DNA from: Woronichinia naegeliana WA131
GTDB lineage: Bacteria; Cyanobacteriota; Cyanobacteriia; Cyanobacteriales; Microcystaceae
Direction: 5' to 3'
NCBI GenBank assembly: GCA_025370055.1
Contig: CP073041.1
Span: 2,852,001 to 2,916,000, forward strand
Length of the DNA: 64,000 nt
The notes beneath the pieces are model-generated. The model worked only from the letters and a program-made list of their open reading frames with translations. It searched no databases and was not told the DNA's origin. Positions 52,062 to 62,724 of the stretch are shown piece after piece. Each line of letters starts with the position of its first letter. Positions within the stretch are counted from its first letter, which is position 1. Both the position numbers and the translations under genes were made by a program.

Positions 52062-54011
52062 TTAACCCTTTTTCTGAAGCCATTGTTGATAGCGTCCGAG
52101 GGCAAGCAAAGGAAAATATTGGCGATAATAATGGTAACGAATATAGAAATGGCAAGGAAAACCAGTTCCCGTAAACTCCGCTTCATCCCAATAGCCTGCC
52201 GTTGTTTGCGTGGCTAACAGATAGTTAATGCCCCGTTCCACTGCTTGATAGGCCATTTTTCCCGTTGCTTGAGCACCATCTAATAGACCAATTAAAGCCC
52301 AAGCCGTTTGGGAAGCAGTACTGACTCCCTGACCCTTCAAACGAGGATCTTTATAACTTTCGCAGGTTTCTCCCCAACCCCCATCGGCATTCTGACAACG
52401 TTCTAACCAAGTCATGGCTTTGGCGATCGCGGCTTGATAACGTTCCGGTGCCATAACAGCCAAGGCAGAGATAACCCCACTGGTTCCGTAGAGATAATTA
52501 ACACCCCAACGGCCAAACCAACTCCCATCACTTTCCTGTTCCCGTTCCAAATAGATCAAGGCCTTTTCGATGCGTGCGGTTGCCATTGATAGATGACAGG
52601 AACCTAGCATTTCTAAGACCCTGGCCGTTACATCGGCTGTATTAGGATCAATCATGGCCTTGAGATCGCCGTAGGGTAACTGGTTGAGCCAGTCTTGATC
52701 ATTGTCAATATCAAAGGCCGCCCAGCCACCAGATTTACACTGCATAGTTGCCATCCAGTCCACTCCCCTTTCCATTGCTGCTTTTTTCTGAGCTTCATCG
52801 GGTAATTGCACCCCCTGGAGAGCCATAACCACCACCGCCGAGTCGTCTAGATCAGGGTAAAAATTATTGTCAAATTCAAAGGCCCAGCCGCCGGGTTTAC
52901 CCAGTTTATTTTTGACAGACCAATCACCGTAGGTCAAAATTTGTTTTTTAAGCAGCCATTCTCCCGCTTTAACCAGGGCGGGATGATCGGGTTCTAAGCC
53001 AGATTCGACTAGAGCGCGAACCACCCAAGCTGTATCCCACACCGGAGAAACACAGGCCTGAATGCAATAGGTTTCCGAAGTTTCAATAGCAAAATGGTCG
53101 ATCGCTGCCAGGCCGCGTTGAACAACGGGATCGTGCAAATCATAGCCTAAAACCTTGAGGGCTAACATGGAATTGAGCATAGCGGGAATAATGCCCCCCC
53201 AATCGCCGCTCACTTCTTGCCGTTCTAAAATCCATTTTTCAGCCGCTTTTAAACCTTGGTCACGGAAAGGAATTAAATTTGATTTTTCTTGCCATTTAAA
53301 AACCTGATCTAACCCTAAAAATAGATCGGCCCAATTGCCACTTTTGGGTAATTCGTATTTAACTTGATCAATACCCTCTACATATAATTCATCCAGTTTT
53401 AAGCCCTCGGCCAGGTCATAAATGGGCTTGCGATCGCAGACAATCATCAAGGGAACCGTACTGGATCTTGCCCAACTGGACATTTCATAGATGGTAAAGG
53501 GAAACCACTCAGGCAAAAGCATCACCCAAGGCGGAATAGAAGGCGTACCGCGCCAGTCGTAGCAACCGATCAGAGCTAGGTGCATTTTGGTGAAAATTCG
53601 GGTTTTGCTAATTCCTCCCTTGGCCAAAATAAACGCCTTGGCCTTCAGCAAAGCCGGATCTTGAGCCGGGACACCAAGAACACGCAGAGCTGCATAGGCC
53701 TCTACTGTCGTACTGATTTCGCCACCATCGCCATAGTAGAGTTCCCAACCGCCATGTTCCCGTTGTTGCTGTCGTAGATAGGTTTCCGCTTTGTGCAAGG
53801 GTCTAGCCTGATCCGTTCCCCAAATTTTATGCAGTAGGATCACTTCCGCCGTAATCGTGACATTGGATTCCAGTTCTGACCACCAGTAACCCTCTGGGTA
53901 TTGTTGAGCGAGTAAATAATCCTGACTAGCAGCGATCGCGGTTTGCAGTCTGGGCAGGGTTGGAGTGGCATGACTGGACAGAGACGAAATCGGGGGAATT
54001 TGAGTTTGCAT
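52062..54011 (-). CDS. shc: Squalene-hopene cyclase
   Basis: 649 residues. The enzyme cyclises squalene to hopene, the scaffold of hopanoid membrane lipids, at the membrane. The catalytic acid motif appears as FYPDLDDSAVVVMAL (D-x-D-D form, about residue 388-402). Several QW repeats are visible, for example QQREHGGWELYYGDGG, CKSGGWAAFDIDNDQDW, REQESDGSWFGRWGVNYLYG and CQNADGGWGETCESY. Length and order are normal. It is monocistronic between the acetolactate synthase (convergent) and devA. Confidence 0.96.
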   Translation of the reverse strand: MQTQIPPISSLSSHATPTLPRLQTAIAASQDYLLAQQYPEGYWWSELESNVTITAEVILLHKIWGTDQARPLHKAETYLRQQQREHGGWELYYGDGGEISTTVEAYAALRVLGVPAQDPALLKAKAFILAKGGISKTRIFTKMHLALIGCYDWRGTPSIPPWVMLLPEWFPFTIYEMSSWARSSTVPLMIVCDRKPIYDLAEGLKLDELYVEGIDQVKYELPKSGNWADLFLGLDQVFKWQEKSNLIPFRDQGLKAAEKWILERQEVSGDWGGIIPAMLNSMLALKVLGYDLHDPVVQRGLAAIDHFAIETSETYCIQACVSPVWDTAWVVRALVESGLEPDHPALVKAGEWLLKKQILTYGDWSVKNKLGKPGGWAFEFDNNFYPDLDDSAVVVMALQGVQLPDEAQKKAAMERGVDWMATMQCKSGGWAAFDIDNDQDWLNQLPYGDLKAMIDPNTADVTARVLEMLGSCHLSMATARIEKALIYLEREQESDGSWFGRWGVNYLYGTSGVISALAVMAPERYQAAIAKAMTWLERCQNADGGWGETCESYKDPRLKGQGVSTASQTAWALIGLLDGAQATGKMAYQAVERGINYLLATQTTAGYWDEAEFTGTGFPCHFYIRYHYYRQYFPLLALGRYQQWLQKKG

Positions 54012-54104
54012 GGGTCTGGAAACGGTTGAGAGTCAGCTTAATATTTCTTGAATAGTTAGGTTAGTCTAACAGATGGCCTATCAAGCCTGACAATTATCAA
54101 CGAT

Positions 54105-54824
54105 TTAACATAAGCGTCCATCTTCCAATTCAATAATCCGATCAGCCACATCTAAAATGCGATTGTCGTGGGTGACAATTAAAATGGTTGATCCCTGTTC
54201 TCGCGCCAATTTTTGCATTAATTCCACCACATCATGGCCCGATTTACTATCCAAGGCAGCCGTTGGTTCATCGGCCAAAATCATACGGGGATGACTGACT
54301 AAGGCACGGGCGATCGCAACCCGTTGTTTTTGTCCACCGGAGAGATTATGGGGATGATAATCAATATGGTCGGCTAGTCCTACAGCTTCAAGCATGGCGA
54401 TCGCTCTTTCTTTCGCTTCTTTGGCTCCAATGTTATCGTGTAGTTCAACAGACATTTGTACGTTTTGACGAGCCGTTAAACATTCCAACAGATTATGAGC
54501 TTGGAAAATATAACCTATATAACGACGAGTCTTAATCAGACGTTTTTTCGGTGCATTCACCAATTCTTGTCCAAAAACCTTTAAACTACCGGATTGGGCT
54601 GACCGTAATCCACCCATTAGGGTTAACAGCGTCGTCTTACCCGAACCTGAAGGCCCCTTGAGAATAACTACTTCCCCTTCCCTTAAGGTGAGATTAATTT
54701 GAAATAAAATTTGTTTTTTTAGGGAGCCAGTACCAAAAAAATGATCTAGGTTATGAATATTAACAACGGGTTGATTCTCGTCTAGAAAGCTAGGTTTAAG
54801 GGGTTGAGTGGTAAGGCTATTCAT
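54105..54824 (-). CDS. devA: DevA-type ABC transporter ATPase
   Basis: 239 residues from ATG 54824 (a GTG at 54830 is also possible). Walker A is LKGPSGSGKTTLLTLMGG (about residues 58-75), the signature is HNLSGGQKQRVAIARAL, Walker B is MILADEPTAALDSKSG, and the switch His is in LIVTHDNRILD. It belongs to the DevA/MacB-LolD group that pairs with DevB and DevC exporters for glycolipids or other envelope components. Neither partner is adjacent, and a MITE lies just upstream of the start, which may affect its promoter. Confidence 0.88.
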   Translation of the reverse strand: MNSLTTQPLKPSFLDENQPVVNIHNLDHFFGTGSLKKQILFQINLTLREGEVVILKGPSGSGKTTLLTLMGGLRSAQSGSLKVFGQELVNAPKKRLIKTRRYIGYIFQAHNLLECLTARQNVQMSVELHDNIGAKEAKERAIAMLEAVGLADHIDYHPHNLSGGQKQRVAIARALVSHPRMILADEPTAALDSKSGHDVVELMQKLAREQGSTILIVTHDNRILDVADRIIELEDGRLC

Positions 54825-54852
54825 AGTCACGTTGTTAGGTTGGTTCGCTTTT

Positions 54853-54966
54853 GGCGTTGCTTAATCAAGGTATGAAAACAAATTTTGCATATATTCCAGA
54901 TAAAAGTCTGAGTCAATGATTTAAAAATTGCATCTTTAGAGATTCATACTGTAAATCAGCAACGCC
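54853..54966. mobile_element. MITE (GGCGTTGC family), copy 2
   Basis: Same sequence family as 12856-12968, about 114 bp, with ends GGCGTTGC / GCAACGCC. No target duplication is evident. It lies 28 bases upstream of the devA ATG. Confidence 0.85.
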
Positions 54967-55067
54967 CGATTTGTCTAGTTTTACTAACAATTTATCTCAC
55001 TTTTGTAAAATACGCACTATAATAGCTCTCAAGTGTACCATTTTAAGATTGCTTATAAATCGCCGTT

Positions 55068-58000
55068 ATGGAATTCAAAAATTTATCGTTAACTGAACAT
55101 AAAGTATTAACGAATTCCCCCAAGATTTTGATAGTTGATGATTCTGAAAGTGATCGCCTTAGTTACGTGCGTTATTTGGAATCAGACTTAGGACGAAATT
55201 ATCATATTATTGAAGCGAAAACCTTAGAGGAAGGGTTGGAACTGTGGCGATCGCAACAACCTGATGTTGTCTTACTCGATATTAATCTACCCGATGGCGA
55301 TGGCTTAGAATTTTTAGAGGCAATTGGCACAGATCAACTAATTAACAAGCTACCTGTAATCATGTTGGCGGGGCAGGGAGATGAACGCATTGCTGTACGG
55401 GCGATGAAATTAGGGGCCGCAGATTATTTAGTCAAAGACGATGTTATAGCCATTTCACTTTTAACGGCTATCAGTCAAGTACAAGAGAATGATTTGCTGT
55501 TACGTCAATTGAGGCGATCGCAACATCAGCAAACGCTTATTGCCTCAATGGCACTCCACATCCGTCAGTCTCTTAACTTTGAAGATGTTGCTAATAGGAT
55601 AGTCAAGGAAATACGTCGCTTTTTAGAGGCTGATCGCACGCTCATTTATCGATTTAACCCTGATATGAGTGGGGTCATTGTTGCCGAAGCCGTTGTTCCC
55701 CCTTGGCAGCCCTGTTTGAATACTCAAGTTGAAGATAATTGTTTTGAAGAAAATCTGGGGGGAGAATATCAAAAGGGTAAAGTTTTTGCGGCGGCGGATA
55801 TTTATGCGGCTAACCTAACGGAGTGCCATATTCAACTACTGGAACGATTTCAGGTCAGGGCCAATCTCGTCGTTCCCATCTTACTAAATGGTAATAATAC
55901 CCTGTGGGGATTATTGATCGCCCATCAATGTTCGGGCCCCCGTCAATGGCAAGAAGGCGATATTCAACTATTGCATCAATTATCTGTGCATTTATCAATT
56001 GCCCTGCAACAAGCCGAACTTTACCAAAATCTGGAAACGATGAATACCTTGTTAGAGGAGAAAGTACAGGAACGGACTAAAAAATTACAATTGCAATCTC
56101 AAGTTTTGGAAGAAATTCATGATGGGGTGGTGACGACCGATCTTAATGGCACAATTCTCACTTGGAATGCTGGTGCAGAGAAACTTTATGGCTATACAGA
56201 GGCAGAGGTATTGGGGCGAAATGTCAGCTTTATGTATGAAGATGCCGAAGTTCTGGAAGCAGAAGTGATTGCACCTCTGTTGGCTAAGGAGAAGCATACT
56301 GCGGAAATTATTGTCCTTTCTAAATCAGGACAACGCATCTGTGTTAGTTTACGACTTTCTGTGGTCAAAGATGAGCAGGGTAATATTATCTATTTGATTG
56401 GTTGTGCCAATGATATTACGCAGCGCAAGCAAGCAGAAATAGACCTCAAAGAAAGCGAACAGAGCTATGTTCATCTCATAAGAAAAGGATGGGAGTTTGG
56501 AAACTCAGCGTCTTTAGACCTGAGAGGAAAAACGACTCAGGGGAATTTATTCCCCTTGCGCTATAATTTAGGTGTGAGTAGGAACAACTATCTACGCATT
56601 GAACCCTCCTAGTGTGGTGAAATCCCAGCTAATCGAGTAAGCCTATTGAGAGGTGACACAGACAATGGCAAGCAATGGCAGGTGGGGGAGCGTACCAAAC
56701 TGGCTGAGTGATGGACTCTGAAAACAAGCAAAAAAAGAAAGGTAAACACAATGGCAGCACCGCGAGGTAGTTGTTTTGAGTGATAGAGGTGCTTTGACTA
56801 CACCTTTGAGGCTCAAACTTTGGGCTATTCAAGAATCTCAGTGTCTTCAGACCTGAGAGTGTCAAGGCGGCTTCTCCAGTAGGCATCTTTCGCACCGATG
56901 CGATGGGACATTGCACCTACATCAATGATCGTTGGTGTCGTGTTTCGGGGCTTACCCTAGAAGCTGCGATGGGAGATGGATGGCAACAAGGTATCCACCC
57001 TGAAGATAGGCAATTCGTCACTGATGAATGGTATCAATCCGTGCGGGAAGATCGACCTTTCTCCCTTGAGTATCGCTTTCAACATCCCGATGGAGTAGTG
57101 ACTTGGGTTTATGGGCAATCCGTTGCCAAATGTAACGATGACGGGATCGTCACAGGCTATGTCGGGACAATTACAGATATTAGCGATCGCAAAAAAATAG
57201 AAGAACAAATGTGCCAGCTTAATGAGCAACTAGAAGCACAGGTAGAGCAAAGAACCGCCGAGTTAAAACAGAGTCAAATTCGGTTGCAAGAAGCACAAAC
57301 TTTTGTACGTCTGGGTAGTTGGGAATTAGATGTAGCAACAGGAGAAGTTCAATGGTCGCAGGAACTTTTTGATATTGTTAAAATTGACCCAGAACATGAA
57401 GTACTTACCTTCGAGTACCTCTCATCCTACTTCACGCCCAAAGACATTAAGTTGCGTAACGAATTAGTTGATCGAGCAATTCTATATGCTGAACCCTTTG
57501 AGATTGATCTTCAGATTGTCCGAACCGACGGAACCATTGGTTATATTTTTTCTAAGGTAAAACCCATTGTCAACGAAGCAGGACAGGTAACACGCTTACT
57601 GGGTATTGCGATGGACATTAGCGATCGTAAAATTGCCGAAGAAAGCCTAAGAGAGAGTGAGCAACGTTTTATGACTCTTGCTGAGGCTGCCCCTGTTGCC
57701 ATTTTTCGTACCAATCGAGCTAATGAATGTATTTATGTCAATCAATTCTGGTCTCAAATCACAGGACAGGAAGCATCGGCAGCATTAGGACATGAATGGG
57801 TTGATATAATCCATCCCGATGATCGGGCAAGTATTCAAGCAAAATGGATGAAAGTGTTAAGCCAAAATGGACATTATGAAGGAGAAGGTAGAAGCCTAAG
57901 ACCCGATGGAACAATTTGTTCTTACTATTGTCAGGCTGTCCCTGAACTTGATGAGAAGGGGGAAATGGTTGGCTATATTGGCACATTAACCGATATCAGC

Positions 58001-59536
58001 GATCGCAAGCAGATAGAAGCTGCCTTAACGGAGAGCGAAGCAAAATTCCGTCGCTTGGTGGAAGGGGCTAAAGACTTAATTTGGTCAACGGATACTCAAG
58101 GCGTTTTTAACTACCTATCACCCCAATTCCAAACCATCTTTGGCTTTCCTCCCGATGACTGGCTAGGAAAAACCGCCATTGATCTTATTTATCCCGAAGA
58201 TCGCGATTGGGTAATAAGTGAACAGATGCGGTCTATTCACTCTGAGAAAAAGGTTGGCTATATTGAATTCCGCCATCTCCATCAAGATGGTCACTATAGT
58301 TGGGTGACTTCCAATTCTACACCGATTATTAATGCTGACGGTATCGTCGTTGGTCTTCAAGGAATTTTGACAGACATTAGCGATCGCAAAAAAGCAGAGC
58401 AGGAAATTTTGGAAAATCATCGGTTGATTCAACAAATTGCCGATTCTTCACCTAATGTCCTCTATCTGTATGACCTTCAAGAACAGCGTAATACTTACAC
58501 TAACCGCGAAATTTTAACAACTCTGGGTTACTCGGCGATCGCCATCCAAGAAATGGGTGCGGCTTGGTTGCCTAGTGTCATGCACCCCGATGATTTCCAA
58601 GCCACTTTAGAACACTTTGAAAGACTAAAACTGGCTGATGATCACGAAATTTTCTCCCATGAATATCGCTTGAGACACGCCAACGGCCAATGGCGATATT
58701 TCTACAGTCGGGATTTGGTCTTTAGTCGAGATGCCCAGGGACAAGCCAGGCGGATTATTGGTACGGTTCAGGATGTTACTGATCGCAAACTAGCCGAGGC
58801 CGAACTTCAACAAAAAAATCTTGAACTTGAAGCCTTAGTGAAATTGCGCGAGGAAGCCCTGACACTACGGGAAGATATGTCCAATATGATTGTCCACGAT
58901 TTGCGTAATCCTTTGTCGGCGATACTGCTATCGGCTGAAATCATTCAAAAGTACGGCGATCGTCCCAATCAGCAAGCTTTGATGGCCAAAAAAGCAGAGC
59001 AAATTTTAACCTCTTGCAAACGACTAAAAAACATGATTGATAGTTTGCTATTGATGGCCAAACTAGAATCAGGAAAAATTCTTTTGAATCCCGTTTCCAC
59101 CGATTTATATGAACTAGGAAATTCGATTTTAAACGATTTTGAATTATCAGCCCAGTCCCAGAAAATTGAGCTAAAAGCAGAACTACCTGATCCAGGTAAT
59201 AGTATTTTTATTGATGGAATTATCCTGCGTCGAGTGATTGAAAACTTAATCTCCAATGCCCTAAAATTTTCTCCTTCCAATAGTCAAGTCTGGTTACAGA
59301 TCGAGTATTTACCCGAAAATCACCTCCGAGTTAAGGTGTTAGACAACGGGCCAGGCGTAAGTCCAGACCAAGCAGAGGACATCTTTAAAAAGTTTGAAAT
59401 CGGAACCGTTAAAGCCAATGTCTCTCAAATTGGTTTAGGTTTAGCCTTCTGTAAAATGGCTGTGGAAGCTCAAGGAGGAACTTTGGCGATCACCCCCAAT
59501 CAGCCTCAAGGCTCTATTTTTACTGTAGAAATCTAG
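55068..59536 (+). pseudogene. DXCF-cyanobacteriochrome hybrid kinase 1, interrupted
   Basis: Reading from ATG 55068: receiver domain (residues 19-125; phospho-acceptor Asp 71 in VVLLDINLPDGDG), bilin-type GAF domain (about 165-315) with DNCF (Cys 225) and ECH (Cys 253-His 254), coiled linker, PAS domain (about 345-455). At about 56,470 an IS605-derived element intervenes. The frame resumes near 56,870 with AASPVGIFRTDAMGHCTYIN and continues through five more PAS repeats (SDRK linkers), HisKA (NMIVHDLRNPLSAILLSAE) and HATPase (ENLISNALKFSP, DNGPGVS, GLGLAFCKMA). A light-sensing histidine kinase is inferred. It is probably inactive unless the element is excised. Confidence 0.85.
56474..56868 (+). 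mobile_element. IS605-derived palindrome-associated element (no tnpB)
   Basis: The left part (GGGAGTTTGGAAACTCAGCG, CTCAGGGGAATTTATTCCCC) matches the segment beside iscB at 28,928-29,003. The right part ends GAATCTCAGTGTCTTCAGAC and CTGAGAGTGTCAAG, a typical IS605 right end. There is no open frame inside. It splits the first sensor kinase. Exact boundaries are estimates. Confidence 0.75.
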
Positions 59537-59690
59537 GCGTTATCTGTAAAAACAAATCGTTATCTGTAAAAACAAATCGTTATCTGTAGAAATCTAGGCG
59601 TTATCTATAAAAACAAATCGTTATCTGTAGAAATCTAGGCGTTATCTATAAAAACAAATCGTTATCTGTAAAAACAAATACAGCTTATCT
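59523..59690. repeat. 20/21-bp minisatellite after kinase 1
   Basis: Seven tandem units begin with GTTATCT at 59539, 59559, 59579, 59600, 59620, 59641 and 59661. Two unit types alternate (A, GTTATCTGTAAAAACAAATC; B, with TAGAAATCTAGGC) in the order A A B A B A A. Type B repeats the last codons and stop of the kinase gene, so the array seems to have grown from the gene's 3' end. Confidence 0.9.
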
Positions 59691-61415
59691 CGTTTACACT
59701 ATTCTTATCTATTCCCCGATTATTTAATCGCTGTTATGGTATCCGATAATCCGTCCCCAACTGAATTAGAAGTGTTAACTACTTCACCGAAGATTTTGAT
59801 CGTTGATGCTTCTGAAAGTGATCGCAGTAGTTATGTGCGTTATTTGCAAGCAGACCCAGAGCAGAGTTATTACATTATTGAAGCAGAAACATTAGAAGAA
59901 GGGTTAGAACTATGGCGATCGCAGCAACCCGATATTGTCTTACTGGATATTAACTTACCCGATGGCGACGGCTTGGCATTTTTGGAGGCGATTGGTACTG
60001 AGCAATTAATGAATAAATTGCCTGTAATTGTGCTGACAGGACACGGTGATGAACGGATTGCAGTACGGGCGATGAAGTTAGGGTCGGCGGACTATTTGAT
60101 CAAAGACGATGTAACAGATGTTTCGCTTTTAACTTGTATCCATCAGGTACAAGAAAATAATTTACTTCTCCATCAACTAAGGCGATCGCAACAACAGCAA
60201 AGCATTATTGCCTCCATAGCTCTGCACATTCGTAGATCTATCTCTTTTGAGCAGGTGGCCAATGCGATTGTTCAGGAAATTCGTCGTTTTTTAGAGGCAG
60301 ATCGGACGCTCATTTACCGCTTTAATCCTGATATGAGTGGGACAATCGTTGCCGAAGCTGTCATTCCGCCTTGGGAACCCTGCTTAAATGCTCAAGTTAA
60401 AGATACTTGTTTTCAAGAAAATCTCGGTGGGGAATATCAAAAGGGTAAAGTTTTCACGGCGACGGATATTTATAAGGCTAACCTAACGGCGTGTCATATC
60501 GAACTGCTGGAACGATTTCAGATCAGGGCCAATCTCGTCGTTCCTATTTTATTGAACGATGGTAATACTCTGTGGGGATTATTGATTGCCCATCAATGTT
60601 CGGCTCCCCGTCAATGGCTAGAAGCCGATATTCAACTCTTGCATCAACTATCTGTCCATTTATCCCTTGCTTTGCAACAAGCGGAACTTTATCAAAATCT
60701 GGAAAGCATTAATTCTTCCCTAGAAGAGAAAGTCCAAGAGCGTACTCAAGCATTACAACTGCAAAATAGAGTTTTAGAGGAGATCCATGATGCTGTCGTG
60801 ACTACCGATCTCAATGGTGCAATTCTCAGTTGGAATTTGGGTGCAGAACAAAGCTATGGCTATGCTGAGGCGGAAGTATTGGGTCGGAATATTGCCTTTT
60901 TGTACGAAGATAGCAACATTCTACAAACTAAGGTGATTGCCAACCTGTTGGAAAAGGGTCGCTATGCAACGGAAATTGTTGTTTTTTCTAAATTAAGACA
61001 ACGCATTGATGTTAGCTTACGGCTGTCTGTGGTCAAAGATGAACAGGGCAATATTACCCATTTAATTGGTTGTGCTAATGACATTACCAAGCGCAAACGT
61101 GCCGAGCAAGACCTTCAACAACTGAATCAAGAGCTAGAAGATCGAGTCGAACAACGCACTGCTGAACTTCAAAAGCTATCTAATCGTCTGGAATTGGCCC
61201 TCAGATCGGCGGCGATCGGTTATTGGCAATGGGATTGCGTTAACCAAATTACCGTTTGGGATGTACGAACCTGTGAAATCTATGGTTTACCGTCGGAATA
61301 TATCAATTCGATCACTTACGAGAAGTGGACAAGTATGCTCCATCCTGAAGACCTGGCTTCGACAGAAACGTTGCTCCAGCAGGGTGCGACCTTTAGTTGA
61401 TAAAAGCTGTTGTAA

Positions 61416-62354
61416 TCAGGGTTCTACAGGGAACCCATATTGATCAAGTTTTGCCCAAAATTGACTCCATCGTTCCTTGGTCAATACCAAAGCTCGTAGG
61501 CTCAAAATAATTCCTGCTCCTTTTTCCTTCCATCGCATCCCTGAACAACATAATCGTTGTTTGACCAACGTCTTACAAGCTGCTTCCGTAACATCTGAAC
61601 CAATCGGATACTTTTTCTCTAAGTATTCAGCATAATCCATTTGATGCTGATGATTCTCGTAATAAGTAATCGCCGCTTGTAGTTTCTCGGTAAGATTCTT
61701 AGAATGACTTTTTTCTTCTTTGACTTCTTTCATCAGATTTAGCAGTTCTCCTGCTTTTCCTTTTTCATGCTTGAGTTCTCGACAATTTTCAGTCAACCAT
61801 TCTTTTTGTTTTGACACGGTATTCGGATGCAACGCTTCTGCCAAGGCACCTAAGTAACCAGAGGCATGATAGAAATCTAATATCTGTTCTTCCGTTTGCT
61901 TTTCTAAAAACTTCCAATTTGATTCTGCCCCGTCTGCTATCCCGACCAATGTTGCCTCTGGATAACGGTTTTTCGCTCGCTCAATTTCTCTTTCCAATCT
62001 TTCTAGAAAACTCTTTTTTCCATACTCTGGTGCCGCACCTAGATAGATTGTAGGTTGACGTTCGCCTTCACTATCGTATAGGGAAACGGTTCCCACCATT
62101 GCTTCACGGTAGCCATCCTCACACATCAGCATACAGGTTCCATCTAATCCTATTCCCACTGTTGCAATTTGGCTATCCTCCTTGGGCGGGGCATAACTCC
62201 ACGCTTCTTCTTTTGCCTGTACCACACTTCCTACTGCTTCACTCAATCTTTGGATATAGGATAGCGCTACTTTTCTACCATGATTTTCTAATAAATCATT
62301 TTTCACCTCTTTGCCTGCCATCCCTGACATTTTTGAGGATACCTGTTTTGCCAA
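61416..62354 (-). CDS. ISKra4 transposase, catalytic frame
   Basis: The same protein as in copy 1: LAKQVSSKMSGMAGKEVKND at the TTG at 62354, GIGLDGTCMLMCEDG, LVGIADGAESNWKFL and KYPIGSDVTEAACKTLVKQR. The open frame extends upstream of 62354 to about 62,414 with GKTYCPLEREARIIITS. The single difference from copy 1 noted is Asp for Gly in the IGSGV block, which is usually conserved and may impair this copy. Confidence 0.85.
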   Translation of the reverse strand: MAKQVSSKMSGMAGKEVKNDLLENHGRKVALSYIQRLSEAVGSVVQAKEEAWSYAPPKEDSQIATVGIGLDGTCMLMCEDGYREAMVGTVSLYDSEGERQPTIYLGAAPEYGKKSFLERLEREIERAKNRYPEATLVGIADGAESNWKFLEKQTEEQILDFYHASGYLGALAEALHPNTVSKQKEWLTENCRELKHEKGKAGELLNLMKEVKEEKSHSKNLTEKLQAAITYYENHQHQMDYAEYLEKKYPIGSDVTEAACKTLVKQRLCCSGMRWKEKGAGIILSLRALVLTKERWSQFWAKLDQYGFPVEP

Positions 62355-62724
62355 TAATGGCGTTGATGTTATGATTATCCTTGCTTCTCTTTCTAAGGGG
62401 CAATACGTTTTTCCTCAAAGGTGAACGCTGATATACATGACGATTCACTATAACCTCACCATAAGGTGTTTGATATTCTTTCGGTTGCTCTCCCTTACTC
62501 TTCCAGATTTCTTCACCGATTTTTAAGGGTGAACCATCTGTATCTAAATATTTCAAGGCTTCTTTGCTGGCGATGCAACCTACTTCGTTTAAGCCTTTTT
62601 GAATATTTATTTCTGTATCCAACATTGAACGACTTAGTTCTAATGTTAGTTCTATTTTTATCTTTGAACCCTCTACATTAATTAGTTTTGCTGTCATCAT
62701 TGTTTCCTCTTTGTCACTTTTCAT
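62296..62724 (-). CDS. ISKra4 transposase, first frame
   Basis: 142 residues from ATG 62724 (MKSDKEETMMTAKLINVEG). NEVGCIASKEALKYLDTDGS and YQTPYGEVIVNRHVYQRS match the N-terminal part of ISKra4 transposases. It overlaps the catalytic frame by about 60 to 120 bases. The family product needs both, so a +1 shift near CCTTTGAGG is expected. The residues after SPLRKN are probably out-of-frame read-through. Confidence 0.8.
   Translation of the reverse strand: MKSDKEETMMTAKLINVEGSKIKIELTLELSRSMLDTEINIQKGLNEVGCIASKEALKYLDTDGSPLKIGEEIWKSKGEQPKEYQTPYGEVIVNRHVYQRSPLRKNVLPLRKRSKDNHNINAIIGKTGILKNVRDGRQRGEK

Noticed and set aside
59523-59690. Regular repeats resembling a CRISPR array
   Set aside because: Units of 20/21 bp are directly adjacent with no unique spacers and derive from the neighbouring gene end; no cas genes nearby.
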